A stretch of DNA of 64,000 nt from NCBI GenBank assembly GCA_015227615.1, contig JAALGZ010000009.1, forward strand, positions 1,178,001-1,242,000. The letters are read 5' to 3'. Shown here one piece after another: positions 1-11,822 of this stretch; position 1 is the stretch's first letter, and every line of letters begins with the position of its first letter. The notes under the pieces were generated by a model, which was given only the letters and a program-made list of their open reading frames with translations, made no database searches and had not been told where the DNA came from. Source of the stretch: Labyrinthula sp. Ha (Eukaryota > Sar > Bigyra > Labyrinthulida > Labyrinthulaceae). The translations under genes were made by a program, and so were the position numbers.

Positions 1-3000
1 TAGGTTGCTTGAAAGGGCGGTGTCTATGCCCAATCTAAAATTTAACTAGGAATGTTAGTGTTATTCTAAATAACATAATCATGTTTTACTGTCTTATGAG
101 TATGGCCACATTCAATAATTAGGCTGGTACATATTTTTAATCAAAAACATCTGGGCTATATCTATCATAAGGATAGTATGATAACTAATTTGGATCTATA
201 ACACCGGGACACATATTTTGCAATGTGAAAATACCAATGTATAAAGCTTGTTATAATCACAAGCACATCACTTTTAAGTTTCGTATAAATAATAGCTGTT
301 TCATAACTTAAGAGATCTCTCAAATTCTAATAATCTAAAACTGGGCCAAACACTTTTTTAATCTCTCAGTTATGGAAATGATTCACCTTTTATGTATTGG
401 GCACCAAAGTGGTATCATTAGCTCAAAAATGTCATTTAAGATAAAATGTAACCATACTCTTAGGTACATAGCTAACAAACTCAACTCTTCTTTATAATTC
501 AAATAATCATTTCACAAACCTTGCAGTTTATTGTCATCAGATTTGGAACGCCTTGGTGGCATATTTAGTATTCCTACCTAGTAGTGAAGTTTTATCAATG
601 GGTTGGCATACCCGAGTCTTAAATTTATTTTAGTATTTTCTCAAAAACTCTGAAATTAACTATTATAATAAATACATTTTCTTAACAACAATCAAAATGC
701 AGAGGGTTTCTCTTCTCTATATCCAAGAAATTTATCAAATAACTCATTACTATGTAAATGTAAAAATACTTAATAATATGTTTTAATTGTTTATTATGGC
801 TTTGATCTCGATCGGGACTTTGTAAATTTGTTTCAATGTATAAAATACTTTGTTCAATCAAAAAGATAGTATTTAAACTATAATTGTTTTATTTGAATAC
901 TAGCTAAGTTTTTTCTCGTAATCTTCTTTTTATCTATTTTGAAATTCATTGAGAACCTGATGCAAATTTCGAGTTTAATTGCTTTAATGCCTAGATTATT
1001 AAATATAATTTTTTTTCAACTCTCTTAAGGTGCTATGGAACTTAATCGTATTCTTATATATATGTGGTTAATGTAAGGGTTCTTTCATTTCTCTGATTTC
1101 TTGCCAAGATTTGAATTAATATATTGGCCCTAAGGTAACGATAACTGAAATCACAAGTGTTAATACATTATGTCTTAATATAGCATAATTTGATATATCC
1201 AGAATTGCAGATGATCTTACATCATAGATTAACTATAAATAACTTTATTTAGAAAGCTTAAAGTTATTTGTTTCATCAGAGTTTATATTGAGACTACTGC
1301 TTCTTATTTGGAACGAAAAAAGCCAGTAGTAAATTAGCTGCCATAAAAATATATCTCTTGTCCAATGATCCAAAATTTTAGTTCAAAGAAAGATGAAAAA
1401 AAGCTGTAACTCATTTATTATAGGTTTTAATCGAAAAATATTTCAATCTGCCAAGTAGTTTATAATCATCTTATTCAAGAAACATAAACCATTGAAGGCA
1501 TATATAGAAAAGATGGCCTCATGTTTTTTCAAGAAAAACAAAACAAAATATAAATATTCCAAGGTATGTGCTCTTAAGCTTTAAGATATTATTGGTCTAG
1601 ATTATGTTCGCATTATCACAGTTTATTATAGAATGACGATATTAAATGATAGTTTAGTATCTTTCAATAACTATGAACAAATCTTAGTATTTGAAAGTTT
1701 TCAGTTGTCAATTAAAAACATTTTTTAATAATACGTTAAATTATATAAAACGAAAATATCACTTAGAAAATTATAGACAAAGGCCTGGCTGTATAGTCAA
1801 GCTGGAAATAAAATGAAGAGTTCATGACTGGTTTGTAATGTTATTGCTTTCTGTCGCAAAAAATATACATAAGCTTAGGAATTTCACGTACAAATATGCT
1901 ATCCACCATAACTACAAACTATGAGCTATATATCATTCAAATTCGACAATTTGTTCTATGGCTTAAAGAAAGTAAAGTCATAAACGTAAGAAAAACCATG
2001 TTCTTATCTTATTTGTACTCTGGATGTAGAGTCTCTGATTTACATGTACCGAATAACAGCACTGTAGTTGCGATATGTATTTATTAATGACAAATCTCGC
2101 TTGCATCAATTGGTAGTGTATAATTTAACTGTTAGTTGGTCTATTCAGCCATATTGAGCTTACAGCAGAGCACATCGTGAAACTAGCTTCATTTGCCCTT
2201 GCACGCGGGAAATATACTTCCACTCTCAAAATTACTTTGAGACGAACCTTGTACTCTAAGAATTAGAATATAGCATCTGGTTTGTCAGAAATTTCTCTGT
2301 CATAGATAGTAGAAACATTGAGGGCTAAATGATCATACTATAGTGCCTTCGTGAGTATTTCTCCCGTACTAGTGTTTTCCCCTTGCATTAAGTATTGGTA
2401 GCACCCGGCCTCGGTGTTGTATGATCAATACTGGCTTTTGAATAATATATAAGTATATTAGAGCACATAGGACATCTATAAAATATTGTTTACTAGATGA
2501 GGGTCTTTTATAGAAGCACTAACTTGTGCAAGCAACAAGAATTAAACTGACTATGATATGCTTCTTAAAAAGATTACGAGATGTCTTATTCTTTTACTAA
2601 GTTATAATTACAAATCATCTGTGAGAAAATAGGCTTCATAAATTTTTATATTATCTTGCTTTGTGTGATTGGTTTTAAAGCAAAATTCTTGGGCGAGAAA
2701 GTACAATTTTGTTTACCTAGATATTATTGTTCTTTTCTAAGGTACTCTTTAAAAATTTCTGTAGATACTGGATATCCCTTATATTTTGCTGAGGATAAAT
2801 AGATTCATAGAAAGGACAAAGCTGTGCCGCATTTATTGTGCTGGTACAGAGACCTCTAGCTCCTTCCGGCAACGAGGTTTCAAGTATTGAGAAAGGATGT
2901 GGCTACAAGCATCACTAGAGCGCTTCATAAGAGCTAAACTTGTTCTGGGAAGTTGCTGAGGGAATTCTAGTTGAATGGTACATGTTTTTTCTATTTCACT

Positions 3001-4945
3001 AAGAAATTGACCATATGACTCTTATTAATGATACTTGCTCATCAGGGTGTTATTTTTTTGTAGTTCGATGCCATTGTCGTGATATCACAGCCTCTTGGGC
3101 CTATTACTTATTTTGGGCGCGACGTTGCTTTGTTGTAGTCCCTGATCATGGAGTAAAGATGCTTGATATTTAAGTGGCTACATTGCGTATGGATCCTATA
3201 ATTCCGCTTGAAAAAAAATTAGAGTTTACTAACAAATTCCCAACACCAATAGTTAAACTTGCTGGCGCGTGGAAAATATACAAATAATGATTTGGTCATT
3301 AATTCTAGCAAGACAACGTTTCGTGTCATTGGTAAGGTTAGGGTGGAACAGGGGCAAGGATGAAACCAGGAAAAGCATTCCAGGGTTATTATAACCCCAA
3401 CAGTAGTGAGTCTCGTAAATATGTAATAAACTACGAGTCGATGATTTTCGCATAGTGACTCCACCAAGAATAGTTTAAATAATAGGAGAGTGCTATTTTT
3501 ATTGGCCCAGAAGAGACAATCAACCAAGCTCACTAACTTGGACGTAAAAATCTGCTAGAGCAACAAGATTTTATGATAATTAGATGACTTAACAGGAACG
3601 AAACAAAATAGCTGCCACGGAAGTAGGATTGAATCTTATTTATTCTTATGTTATCAAGAGTTTTACAAACTTGATTTTTCCTATTGATACTCTTTAGTAC
3701 CTACAAATTTCGTTTGTTTCTTTACGCACATTCCTTGATAAGCAGTACAAGATTAGGTCAAATGCTCCATTTTTTCTTAATTTTATTCTTTTGCTGAATT
3801 AATACTTCCAACAAACGGGCCATATTTCCCGAATATATTCTACAAGTGAATATTCTCGAGCCATGCCACCATTCAATGAAGTTTTTGCATAAGGATGAGA
3901 ACTGAAATAATTTACTGCAGATAATTTGGGCCTACTCCATGTAAACCAATTTACTTTTGATAGACAAAAGTATGAATAATCTATAAAAATAATTTTGTAA
4001 GTATTAAAGAATAGTGATAAAAAGAATACGGGTAAAAACTAGCAGATAACTTATCAATTAATCATATCTGACCCCACTTGAGAGTCACACCGTTGGCACC
4101 TCTGCTAACGTGTCGACCTTGTCTTCCAATCGTTCAAACAATTTGCATCAACAGTACCAAACGTGATATTGCTTCGGTGCTTGCGACAAATAAAGATTGT
4201 GAAAGGATGAGAAATCCATTATTTTTTCCTAGTATAAGTTTCACACAAATTTTTTTGAGATTGAGTGTAAGGTGATAGGTTTCTTGTTTTCAAAGCGACA
4301 CGATAAATGGGGAAGAAGGATAGTAGAGAAACTTACATGAAGTCTGAGGACTACTTTCAGGGGAACTCTGTGAATAATGCAGCCTGGAAACAGCTTGAGC
4401 TTCAAGCTCTTCACAAAAAGGTCAATGATTCTTTCTAGTAGAGTCGATCCTAGTCCCCTTTACTGGTTGCGCCTAATTTCAACCAAACAAGTTATAAAAT
4501 GTAAACCAGGAAAACGGTTTCATCCAGGGTGAAGGATTTGTAAACCTTTTAAGATGACCAAGAAATACCGGGCAATTATCTAGAAAATGAATTCTCTTCA
4601 GTAATGCAACATTTGTGTGCGTCTGTTTCCTTCAAATTACGGGATAACAAAGATGTGCGTTCTATATCCACCCATGAAACTACAATATCTATATCTTACA
4701 TGAAGAAATTTCTATCGCAATGAATTAATGGATCTTATTGGAACATAGGTATCAATATATTGTATTTAAGAAGGGATATGGTACAAAACAAAAGACTAGT
4801 TATTAATTTGATTAATTCCTACCCGGTTCAAGATAAAGTAATTTGTAAGTTGGAGAAATCGGAACATAAAACAATAACTAATCAAACAAAAACTATTTCC
4901 CAATACGCAAAGACAGACTATAGCTATAAGCTTTAAATTCAGCAA
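1..4945. other. Gene-poor AT-rich stretch
   Basis: I see no convincing gene here. Open frames are short (up to 104 codons) and appear on both strands without family motifs. A 44-codon frame at about 4302-4436, beginning MGKKDSRETY, and GC-richer patches near 2.8-3.5 kb and 4.07-4.2 kb read as if once coding, but I cannot assign a family. The 3' end of the stretch is the upstream flank of the first lipase gene; I see no ATTTTGGGC promoter word there. One TTTTGGGC occurs near 3110 with no gene beside it. Confidence 0.5.
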
Positions 4946-6346
4946 ATGTTAAAGTTTCTTTCTCTGTTTCTAGCCTTGTTTGGGTTGGAAGTCTCTGCAG
5001 AAACTTCAGATACAATTATTTTTGTACACGGTCTCGGAGGATGGGGTCCAGAAGAATTCTTGGGTTTTCCATATTGGGCATATTTAGATGTCTTTGAGAA
5101 TCAAGGGTTTAATACAAAAGTTGCTGTGATGGGAAAGTTTACTTCTAATTGGGATAGAGCAGCGGAATTATATGCACAGATTATGGGAGTAAGAACAGAT
5201 TATGGCGCTTGTCATTCAACAGAGTTTGGTCATGATAGATATGGAAAAGATTATACTGGAAAAGGTTTATATCCTCAATGGAGTGAAGAAAATAAAGTTC
5301 ATCTGATTGGACACTCAATGGGTGGACAAACTATGAGAATGTTGGAAATATTATTACGCGAAGGTTCAGATTGTTCTTCAGATGTATCTCCACTTTATCA
5401 AGGTAATAAAGTATGGATTAAAAGTATATCTCCAATAAGTGGAACACTAGATGGTACAACTTTTGTAGACATAGCAGGTGATGATTTTATTGATTTTGTA
5501 AGAGATCTTCATGTATCACTTGCTGGATTAGTAGATAACACTATTATTGATGATATTTACACTATTGATTTAGAATATTGGGGATTAGAAAGAGAAGAAG
5601 GAGAAAGTTTTGTTGAATATTGGGAAAGAGCTCAATCTGCAGGGATTATTTCTCCAGATAATAAAGATTTTAGTTTATATGACTTATCTTCAGAAGGAGC
5701 AAGAGAATTGAATAATAAAGGACCAGTTGCATATTCAGAAACATATTATTTTGCTATTGGTACAGAAAGAACATACGCAGCAATTAATTGTATTCTTCTT
5801 CTGTGTGGTGATTGGTATCAAGCTCCTAGTATTTTTATGATTCCTTTTCTTTGGGGTCCATCTTTAATTATTGGAAAAGAATCTGATCCTATAAACCAAG
5901 TGAATGATGGTTTAGTTCCTTTGAATAGTCAAATCTGTCCAACAAATGATATTTCAAATAATAAAGATGACTGTGAAAGATATTCTGGTGGATCAAGTGC
6001 AAATAACTGGCAAGCAGGAAAGTGGTATCATACTGTATTTGATGAACTTGATCATATACAAGTTATTCTTAGGGATGTAGTTGATGATACACTAGATTTT
6101 AAAGATAGTGCACTTAGATTATACTCTGATCATGCACAAAGATTAGCTGAATTATCTTTTGGAGAGCAAGCAAGTAGAGAAAGATTTCGTATGTTGGAAG
6201 AAAAGTACAAAAAAGAACACGAAATGAAAAGAACTTTATCGTTTGAGGCAAAGAAAATGGCGTTGGTGAAGAATTTTGGATTTCTCAGTATTGGTATTGG
6301 ATTTTTAATGTTTTTGGCAGTTGTTGTAACGAAACACATTAAATAA
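4946..6346 (+). CDS. Secreted/membrane-anchored bacterial-type lipase (family I.5-like), copy 1
   Basis: Predicted 466-residue alpha/beta-hydrolase that should hydrolyse acyl esters such as triacylglycerols. An N-terminal hydrophobic signal segment (residues 3-18, FLSLFLALFGLEVSA) is followed by the oxyanion-side motif FVHGLGGWG (about 26-34) and the nucleophile elbow GHSMGG with Ser124. NDGLVPL gives a likely catalytic Asp321 and ELDHIQV a likely catalytic His370. The run from WDRAAELYAQIMG through HDRYGKDYTGKGLYPQW closely resembles Bacillus and Staphylococcus lipases of families I.5/I.6, so a bacterial source by ancient transfer is plausible (inference). A coiled, charged segment (about 390-440) leads to a C-terminal membrane helix (about 445-462), suggesting anchoring at the cell surface or endomembranes. 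The gene has no intron. It faces a near-identical copy at 11823-13256 tail to tail. The first ATG is chosen because the signal peptide starts right after it. Confidence 0.9.
   Translation: MLKFLSLFLALFGLEVSAETSDTIIFVHGLGGWGPEEFLGFPYWAYLDVFENQGFNTKVAVMGKFTSNWDRAAELYAQIMGVRTDYGACHSTEFGHDRYGKDYTGKGLYPQWSEENKVHLIGHSMGGQTMRMLEILLREGSDCSSDVSPLYQGNKVWIKSISPISGTLDGTTFVDIAGDDFIDFVRDLHVSLAGLVDNTIIDDIYTIDLEYWGLEREEGESFVEYWERAQSAGIISPDNKDFSLYDLSSEGARELNNKGPVAYSETYYFAIGTERTYAAINCILLLCGDWYQAPSIFMIPFLWGPSLIIGKESDPINQVNDGLVPLNSQICPTNDISNNKDDCERYSGGSSANNWQAGKWYHTVFDELDHIQVILRDVVDDTLDFKDSALRLYSDHAQRLAELSFGEQASRERFRMLEEKYKKEHEMKRTLSFEAKKMALVKNFGFLSIGIGFLMFLAVVVTKHIK
4955..6185 (+). repeat. Near-identical lipase core, inverted partner of 11995-13250
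   Basis: From the eighth or so nucleotide after the start codon to codon ~413, the two lipase genes are almost identical at DNA level; over one 260-bp stretch I compared base by base (about 5281-5540) I saw a single silent change. Outside this core, at both protein ends, the sequences are unrelated or strongly diverged. The partner lies inverted at about 11995-13250. This is a protein-coding inverted repeat, most simply explained by duplication and continuing gene conversion. Confidence 0.85.
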
Positions 6347-6609
6347 TTTTTCAGTATAAGAAATGAAGTGTCAAACAATGCTTGAAGCTGAGTTTAACAT
6401 ATTTTGAAAACAAATTTTATTTATTTTATGGGAATATAAGAAATAAGTTGCACATTTTGAAATAATTCTACTTAGTGCGGAAACACACTTTGTTTCATTG
6501 AAACAACACTTAATAGCTTCAATTTTATGGTTCTGAACAAACTTATTATTCTCTTATTTTATTTGCACTTTTAAAATATTATATTTTGGCATGATTTTTA
6601 TAGTCAAGG

Positions 6610-6755
6610 AAATTTATTGACAATTTTTTTTTTATATCTTATGTTCACATATTAAGGTCGATGATACCAAAATAGAAAACCCAAACTAACTCTCATTATA
6701 TTGCTCTAACTCTACAATATAAACAACTAAACTTCAACATATTTTATTATGAAAC
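6610..6755 (-). repeat. Candidate LTR of the copia fossil (left copy)
   Basis: This segment matches 11500-11640 in the same orientation. Shared landmarks are attgacaa, then ttatgttcacatattaag, gatgataccaaa, and finally a stretch like aacaact...aacatatt. Two like-oriented copies bracketing copia-type coding remnants are best read as degenerate LTRs. Exact borders are uncertain. Confidence 0.55.
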
Positions 6756-9700
6756 CTCCCCTTAGTTATTGTAATACTTTTCCAGAAACTTAGTAAGCAA
6801 TTTCTTTCCACAAGGTTTGGGCATTATATGAGACCAGTTATTATCAGAAGTCCCATATTGTAACCTCGCTCTCATCTCAACAACTTCTTGTGGTACATAT
6901 TTCTGGTATCTTAAAGCTTCAAACATTCTGCTGCTACCTCACTTTGACATAATCTTAATGCAAGTTGATTGTCCATTAAGATCGCCATTGTAAAATCTAC
7001 ATTCAGGTCTACTAGCACGCTGAATATCAGTCAAAAATATTTAATCTGAGAGCTTACTCAGACATGTTTGGCTTCAGTATATGACGTAGGTATAATGGGC
7101 CTTGCTTTACCTCTACAGCTGATGATCTTCTTATTCAAAAGTATAATATTTCCGTAGGAAATCTTTCTATCCTTAATGTTAGTATAGGAACTATCTGTAA
7201 CCATATAAGTTGTGTTTCTTGAATCTTTTACAACCTCGTATTTAATCTTCTTACTCTTCGTTTTTAAGAAACACATGAGAGTTCTTATTGATTGTTCCAA
7301 ACATTCCTGGCTTGGATTCTGAAGTATGATTGATAACATTTGAGTGCAAGAGCTTATTTCAGGCCGTTTGTAAACTGAAATGTAGTTTAGCAAACCAATA
7401 ATTTACTGTTTTTCTTTAAAGGCTTAGAGATACTCGTGTCATCCAAAAGTTAATCTTTTTTCATTGGCATATCTAGTTTGTTTTTCAGAAATTCCAGACA
7501 GCTTCGTTAGAAAGCTTTAAAATTGTGTATCACAGAGTCTATGTAATATGACTAATTCTTGCCTCATGTCAAACAAAATTCTACATAAGTCTCAGCAACA
7601 GTATTAAAATTTGACTTAAACCTCTCCGATATCATATTCTTAAATGCATCCACTTCTTTATCTTCACTTTTATACCGCAAGTTGTCCACATACATTATTA
7701 AGAGAAATCTGTTCTACCTTCCCTCACTTGTGAATAAGAACCTGTCAGTTGGTACTAGTCTTAAACTGGCTGGTTTCAACTCTTCTGTGCTTAATTTTTA
7801 CTATATCTTCGATGCTTTTCGCAACCTGTGTATCAATGTACAGCTTTTCCAGATATATTTCTTATCTTATCTTCTGGGACTACCTTTCGGGAGTTCAAAA
7901 AAGCTTAATTTATCCAATTTGCCATAGATGAATTATTCGATCTTGTCTAACTAACGTAGCAAGGTTTTAACCTGTAGTGCCAAACATAGAATGAAATGGA
8001 TAGTTGCTACTGCTGCATAAACTTCTGGTACTTTACTGTGGGTGTACTTTCCACACCTGTGGTTGTTGGCATATAGCGAGACTTTTCCCATGACCTCGTT
8101 CTTCATGTATCATTTAACTTTGAATATTTCAACAAGTTGAATAATTTGGGCAGCGTGATTCAGGGTTGAAATAACTCCAAACTTCTCGGTAGTTATTAGA
8201 GAATTGTTTTTCTTGGTTTAAGACGCGCACCAAGCTGATGCGTCATATCTATCGTTAATCTGTCCGAAAATTTCCTGGCGTAATGGTTGATATATCAGTA
8301 TTTATAGACAAAGAAGAACTTAAAACATGAAGCTTTGTGTGATATCTCTGGCCACTGAAAATCTCATTTCATGATATTCATAAAAGCTTCCTAATGTCTT
8401 ACTAATGTCTTACTGGAAGATTTTTATGGGATATTTGTGCCAGAAGTTTCCGGTGGTGTTTTTATGAGTCCAAGTTCCTTCCACTTTTCCTGTAGCTCTT
8501 CATCCTAAACTAATTCCACGGGTTCTTCCTCATCCTCATGAATCCGAATGATAGCTTTGGTAATATGTCGAATAAGTTTAGTTATTCTAGGTAAGTCAGA
8601 GGATATGATGTATCTTGAAGTCTGTTGGATGAATTTTTCACATGTTACATTGATGGTTCCTATCTCATTCAATTTGACGGTTCTTGCGTGTATTATACTT
8701 CCGCTATTGCAGTTGATACAAATAAAAGCTTTAGACTCGCCATCTTGTCCCAAATATATTATCGATCTTGTGGTTTGGATTCTTTTCTTTGATAAAAGTG
8801 CATGAGCTCTAGCTCTAAATAATTTTATATCCTTGAGATTGGGAACTCCATTGAATAATGGCTTATATGAGGAAGCTCCATGTTTGCTTGAAACCAAAGT
8901 ATATGATATTGCAGCTGTGGTTTGCACAACAGTACCAATGCTTTTCCGACATATATGCTTGGATTAAGAATGCTCCCATGATCTCAAGGAGCATCCTATT
9001 CTGACTTTTTAAACTTCCATTTTCGGAAAGAAAGTGTTCATTTGTGTATTCTCCTTTAATATTCCTTCTTGCACAATATTCATTCAACTTTGGAAACTCT
9101 GTGCATCTGTCACTAGAGATATATTTGATGCGTTCATTATAAAGCTTCTTTATTTTCTTAATGATTTCCTTACTAAGCCAGATATGTGAGATTTCTTCTT
9201 GACCATGATAGGTGTTAAACATCCTGAGTAGTTACAAAAGATGGGGCAGAGGTATTGAAAGTTATTGTTAGAAGTAGGAAGTTTTCAAATAGTTTCCATT
9301 TGAATCTTTTCTCAAGGATATGCTGCAGTTCAGAGAGTGGAGTTCTCATGATTTAACTTTTCCTTGTTCTTCCTGGACCAACTTTCCTGCTGAATATCTG
9401 ATTCAGTACAATTGCGTCATTGGCTTGAATCTAGGAGACAGTATGCATCTATCGGTAACATGACCAAGCCTATAATGCATAAGATCTGTGCTAGATATGT
9501 TTAACTTCAAGATACCAATCCTGTTATTGGGATTATTTATTCCATGTAGAAAGAAATTTCCACTTTATCATTTAAAACTTGCTAAAGTGTAGCCATGTTG
9601 AGTAAGTGTACTCTTCTTTCTACATTTATCAATAGCATAACCCGCATCTACAAGCATTGACTCATTAATGATGGCTTGCATTTCTCTTAGCATTGGGACA

Positions 9701-11499
9701 TAGACTACATCCTTAAGTTGTAAAATGATGCTGTTTATCAAAAGAATACAGATATCTGCTTTTACTGTATCAAACTAAACTTCTTCCAGTGCTCCTGATA
9801 AAGGTACACGACTCTCGGGTGTAGTACAGCGCAAGAGATGTTCATGACCTGTGACATGGCATGTGGCTCCCGAGCCTATTAGTGCCTTCATACAATTGAG
9901 TTTAAATCCGAAACTGCAAACTTGGTTCCTCAACTTGGTTTCTTGAATGCTTAACTTAATTTTTGGAATATTGAAGCTTAGATGAGAAGTAGTGATTTTG
10001 TCTTCATTATCAGATGAAGTGAAATGTTGTTCGAAGCTTGATTCTTCAACATCATGTTGTTTCGGTGGATTTCTATCTTCTTCTTCTTCCTGAAGAATCT
10101 TAATCTTATTGACCATGATGACTTGGATGGAACACATTTTCCATTTATGATCCTTGCTGCCACATTTCCAGCATACATAGTCTTCATTGGCGCAAGAAGT
10201 AAGTTTATGGCCGAATCCTCCGCAGTTCATGCAAGTTTTCTTTGGTTGAAAGGTTTTGGTACTAGTTACTTCTGTCTTGCTTATGCTTATTTGCTTCGTT
10301 CTTGAAAATGTATGTTATGGACATCGTAAAGTTATATTGGCTGCTACTCTCAAAATGTAGGATATGGTTTCATTCAACGTCTCAGCATTGCTGAAGGATT
10401 TCTGAAGTTTGAACTTATTATCAGGAAGGTTTTACATAAAAACTTCAATGATTTCCCTGCTGCCAGTTCCTTTATGTAATTTGAATTCTGCAATTCTTTT
10501 TCTGAACATGTTTATACAGGAGCTTAGATCTTGGTATTGAGTCTTTTCAGGAAGTCTCATTGATTATAGTTTTGAAGTTTGCATATCTTTCTCATAATGA
10601 ATTTTTTTCGAGTTTAGCCTTGGAAAAATGTTTCTGCACAGTCAATATAATGGATCAATTCAGCTGTCATTGTCATTCTTAAAATATGTTTGACTTCATT
10701 GATGCCACTTGCATATTGATTTTTTTTGCTTCACAGAAACACTTTTCATCATCATAGCAAGCTACTATATCGTGGCTGATCTTGTATAAATGTGCGTTCC
10801 TGTAAAGTTTCATTAAATCAATACGGGTCTTGTTGGAGGTTTTTGTATAATGTTCCACTGTAGCTATGCTAAATGGTTTTGAGCCTTTGGCTTTAGATAT
10901 CATTTCTTTAGCTACCTGAAATTGGTCTCCTTCCTTTCAACTAGTTGAGATGCAGGGACTTGATAGTTGATGTGCATTGAAGGATGCTTCTTTCCAACAT
11001 AGGCCAAAATTGATGCCTGCCAGTCTCCGAAGTTAACTCTGGGCTCCATGTTTTCGTACTTTGTCGCTTGCGTTTTATGGTTCATATTTGCTAAGTTTCT
11101 TATTTCTTCATTTGTGTTTTAGTCATTTTTATATCTTTACTTGAATGGTACTCGTTTTATTTCCTAATTTACCAGGGAATATGAATAAAACCCTGAGTTT
11201 ATGAGATCATAGCCAACAATTGACATGCACAAAACACAAGCTCTACCAAAATCTCCAGTGAATCTAGCTAGAATTGCATAGAAATATTAAAAGAGAAATA
11301 TGACAACTTATTCAGTTCTATATCTCAGTGGAAGTTCTGCTCTTGATATATATGGTGTTAATTTAAGAATCCTTATTTAAACAGTGAAATAGGATAAGAA
11401 TTCTGCTCTTGAGTTAATGTCTCTTACTTTCCCATACCTTTAGAATCTGACTTATCTCAATTTTTGGTTCTTCTCTTGGATACTTTTAGGCTATTAACC

Positions 11500-11640
11500 T
11501 ATTGACAAAAGTTACGTTTTCTCTTATGTTCACATATTAAGTCTGATGATACCAAACTACTAAAAAGAAAATTAAGCCTAAAGTTATTAGTTTAATTAGA
11601 TACAACATAAACAACTCAGCTTTAACATATTCTACTAGAA
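11500..11640 (-). repeat. Candidate LTR of the copia fossil (right copy)
   Basis: Direct-repeat partner of 6610-6755, with the same ordered landmarks (attgacaa, cacatattaag, gatgataccaaac, aacaactcagc, aacatatt). For an element on the minus strand this would be the upstream LTR. It is degenerate, and its borders are approximate. Confidence 0.55.
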
Positions 11641-11822
11641 AAAAATTAAGCAAAGGATATTTGAAATTTTATATATTTTCATTTTATTGTTAAATATACG
11701 TGGTCTTAAAAGCAATTGAATCTTAAAGTATACTCAATAAAAACTCAACTTTTCCAAAATTGTAAAATCATAGAAAAATAAATATATCAATATTCATTGA
11801 AATACGAATTTCAAGAAAGAAA

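Larger units (their letters stand above)
6610..11640 (-). mobile_element. Old broken Ty1/copia-type LTR retrotransposon (fossil)
   Basis: A roughly 5-kb element on the minus strand, bracketed by degenerate direct repeats. Parts in element order: a gag-like region near 11.05-10.3 kb, a CCHC zinc-knuckle region near 10.2 kb, an aspartic-protease-like region near 9.85 kb, a copia-type integrase core near 9.2-8.85 kb, and reverse transcriptase/RNase H-like remnants over about 8.5-6.8 kb. It is clearly non-functional, with many breaks (ten or more). The divergence of its end repeats suggests an old insertion. It lies between the two inverted lipase genes, so insertion may have happened within the spacer of that duplication. 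Confidence 0.75.

Noticed and set aside
3105-3118. TTTTGGGC word as a promoter
   Set aside because: No gene start lies near it and the AAT extension is missing (GGGCGCG follows).
3219-3533. 104-codon minus-strand frame
   Set aside because: No domain, no promoter word, overlapped by another frame and surrounded by decayed sequence; probably chance.
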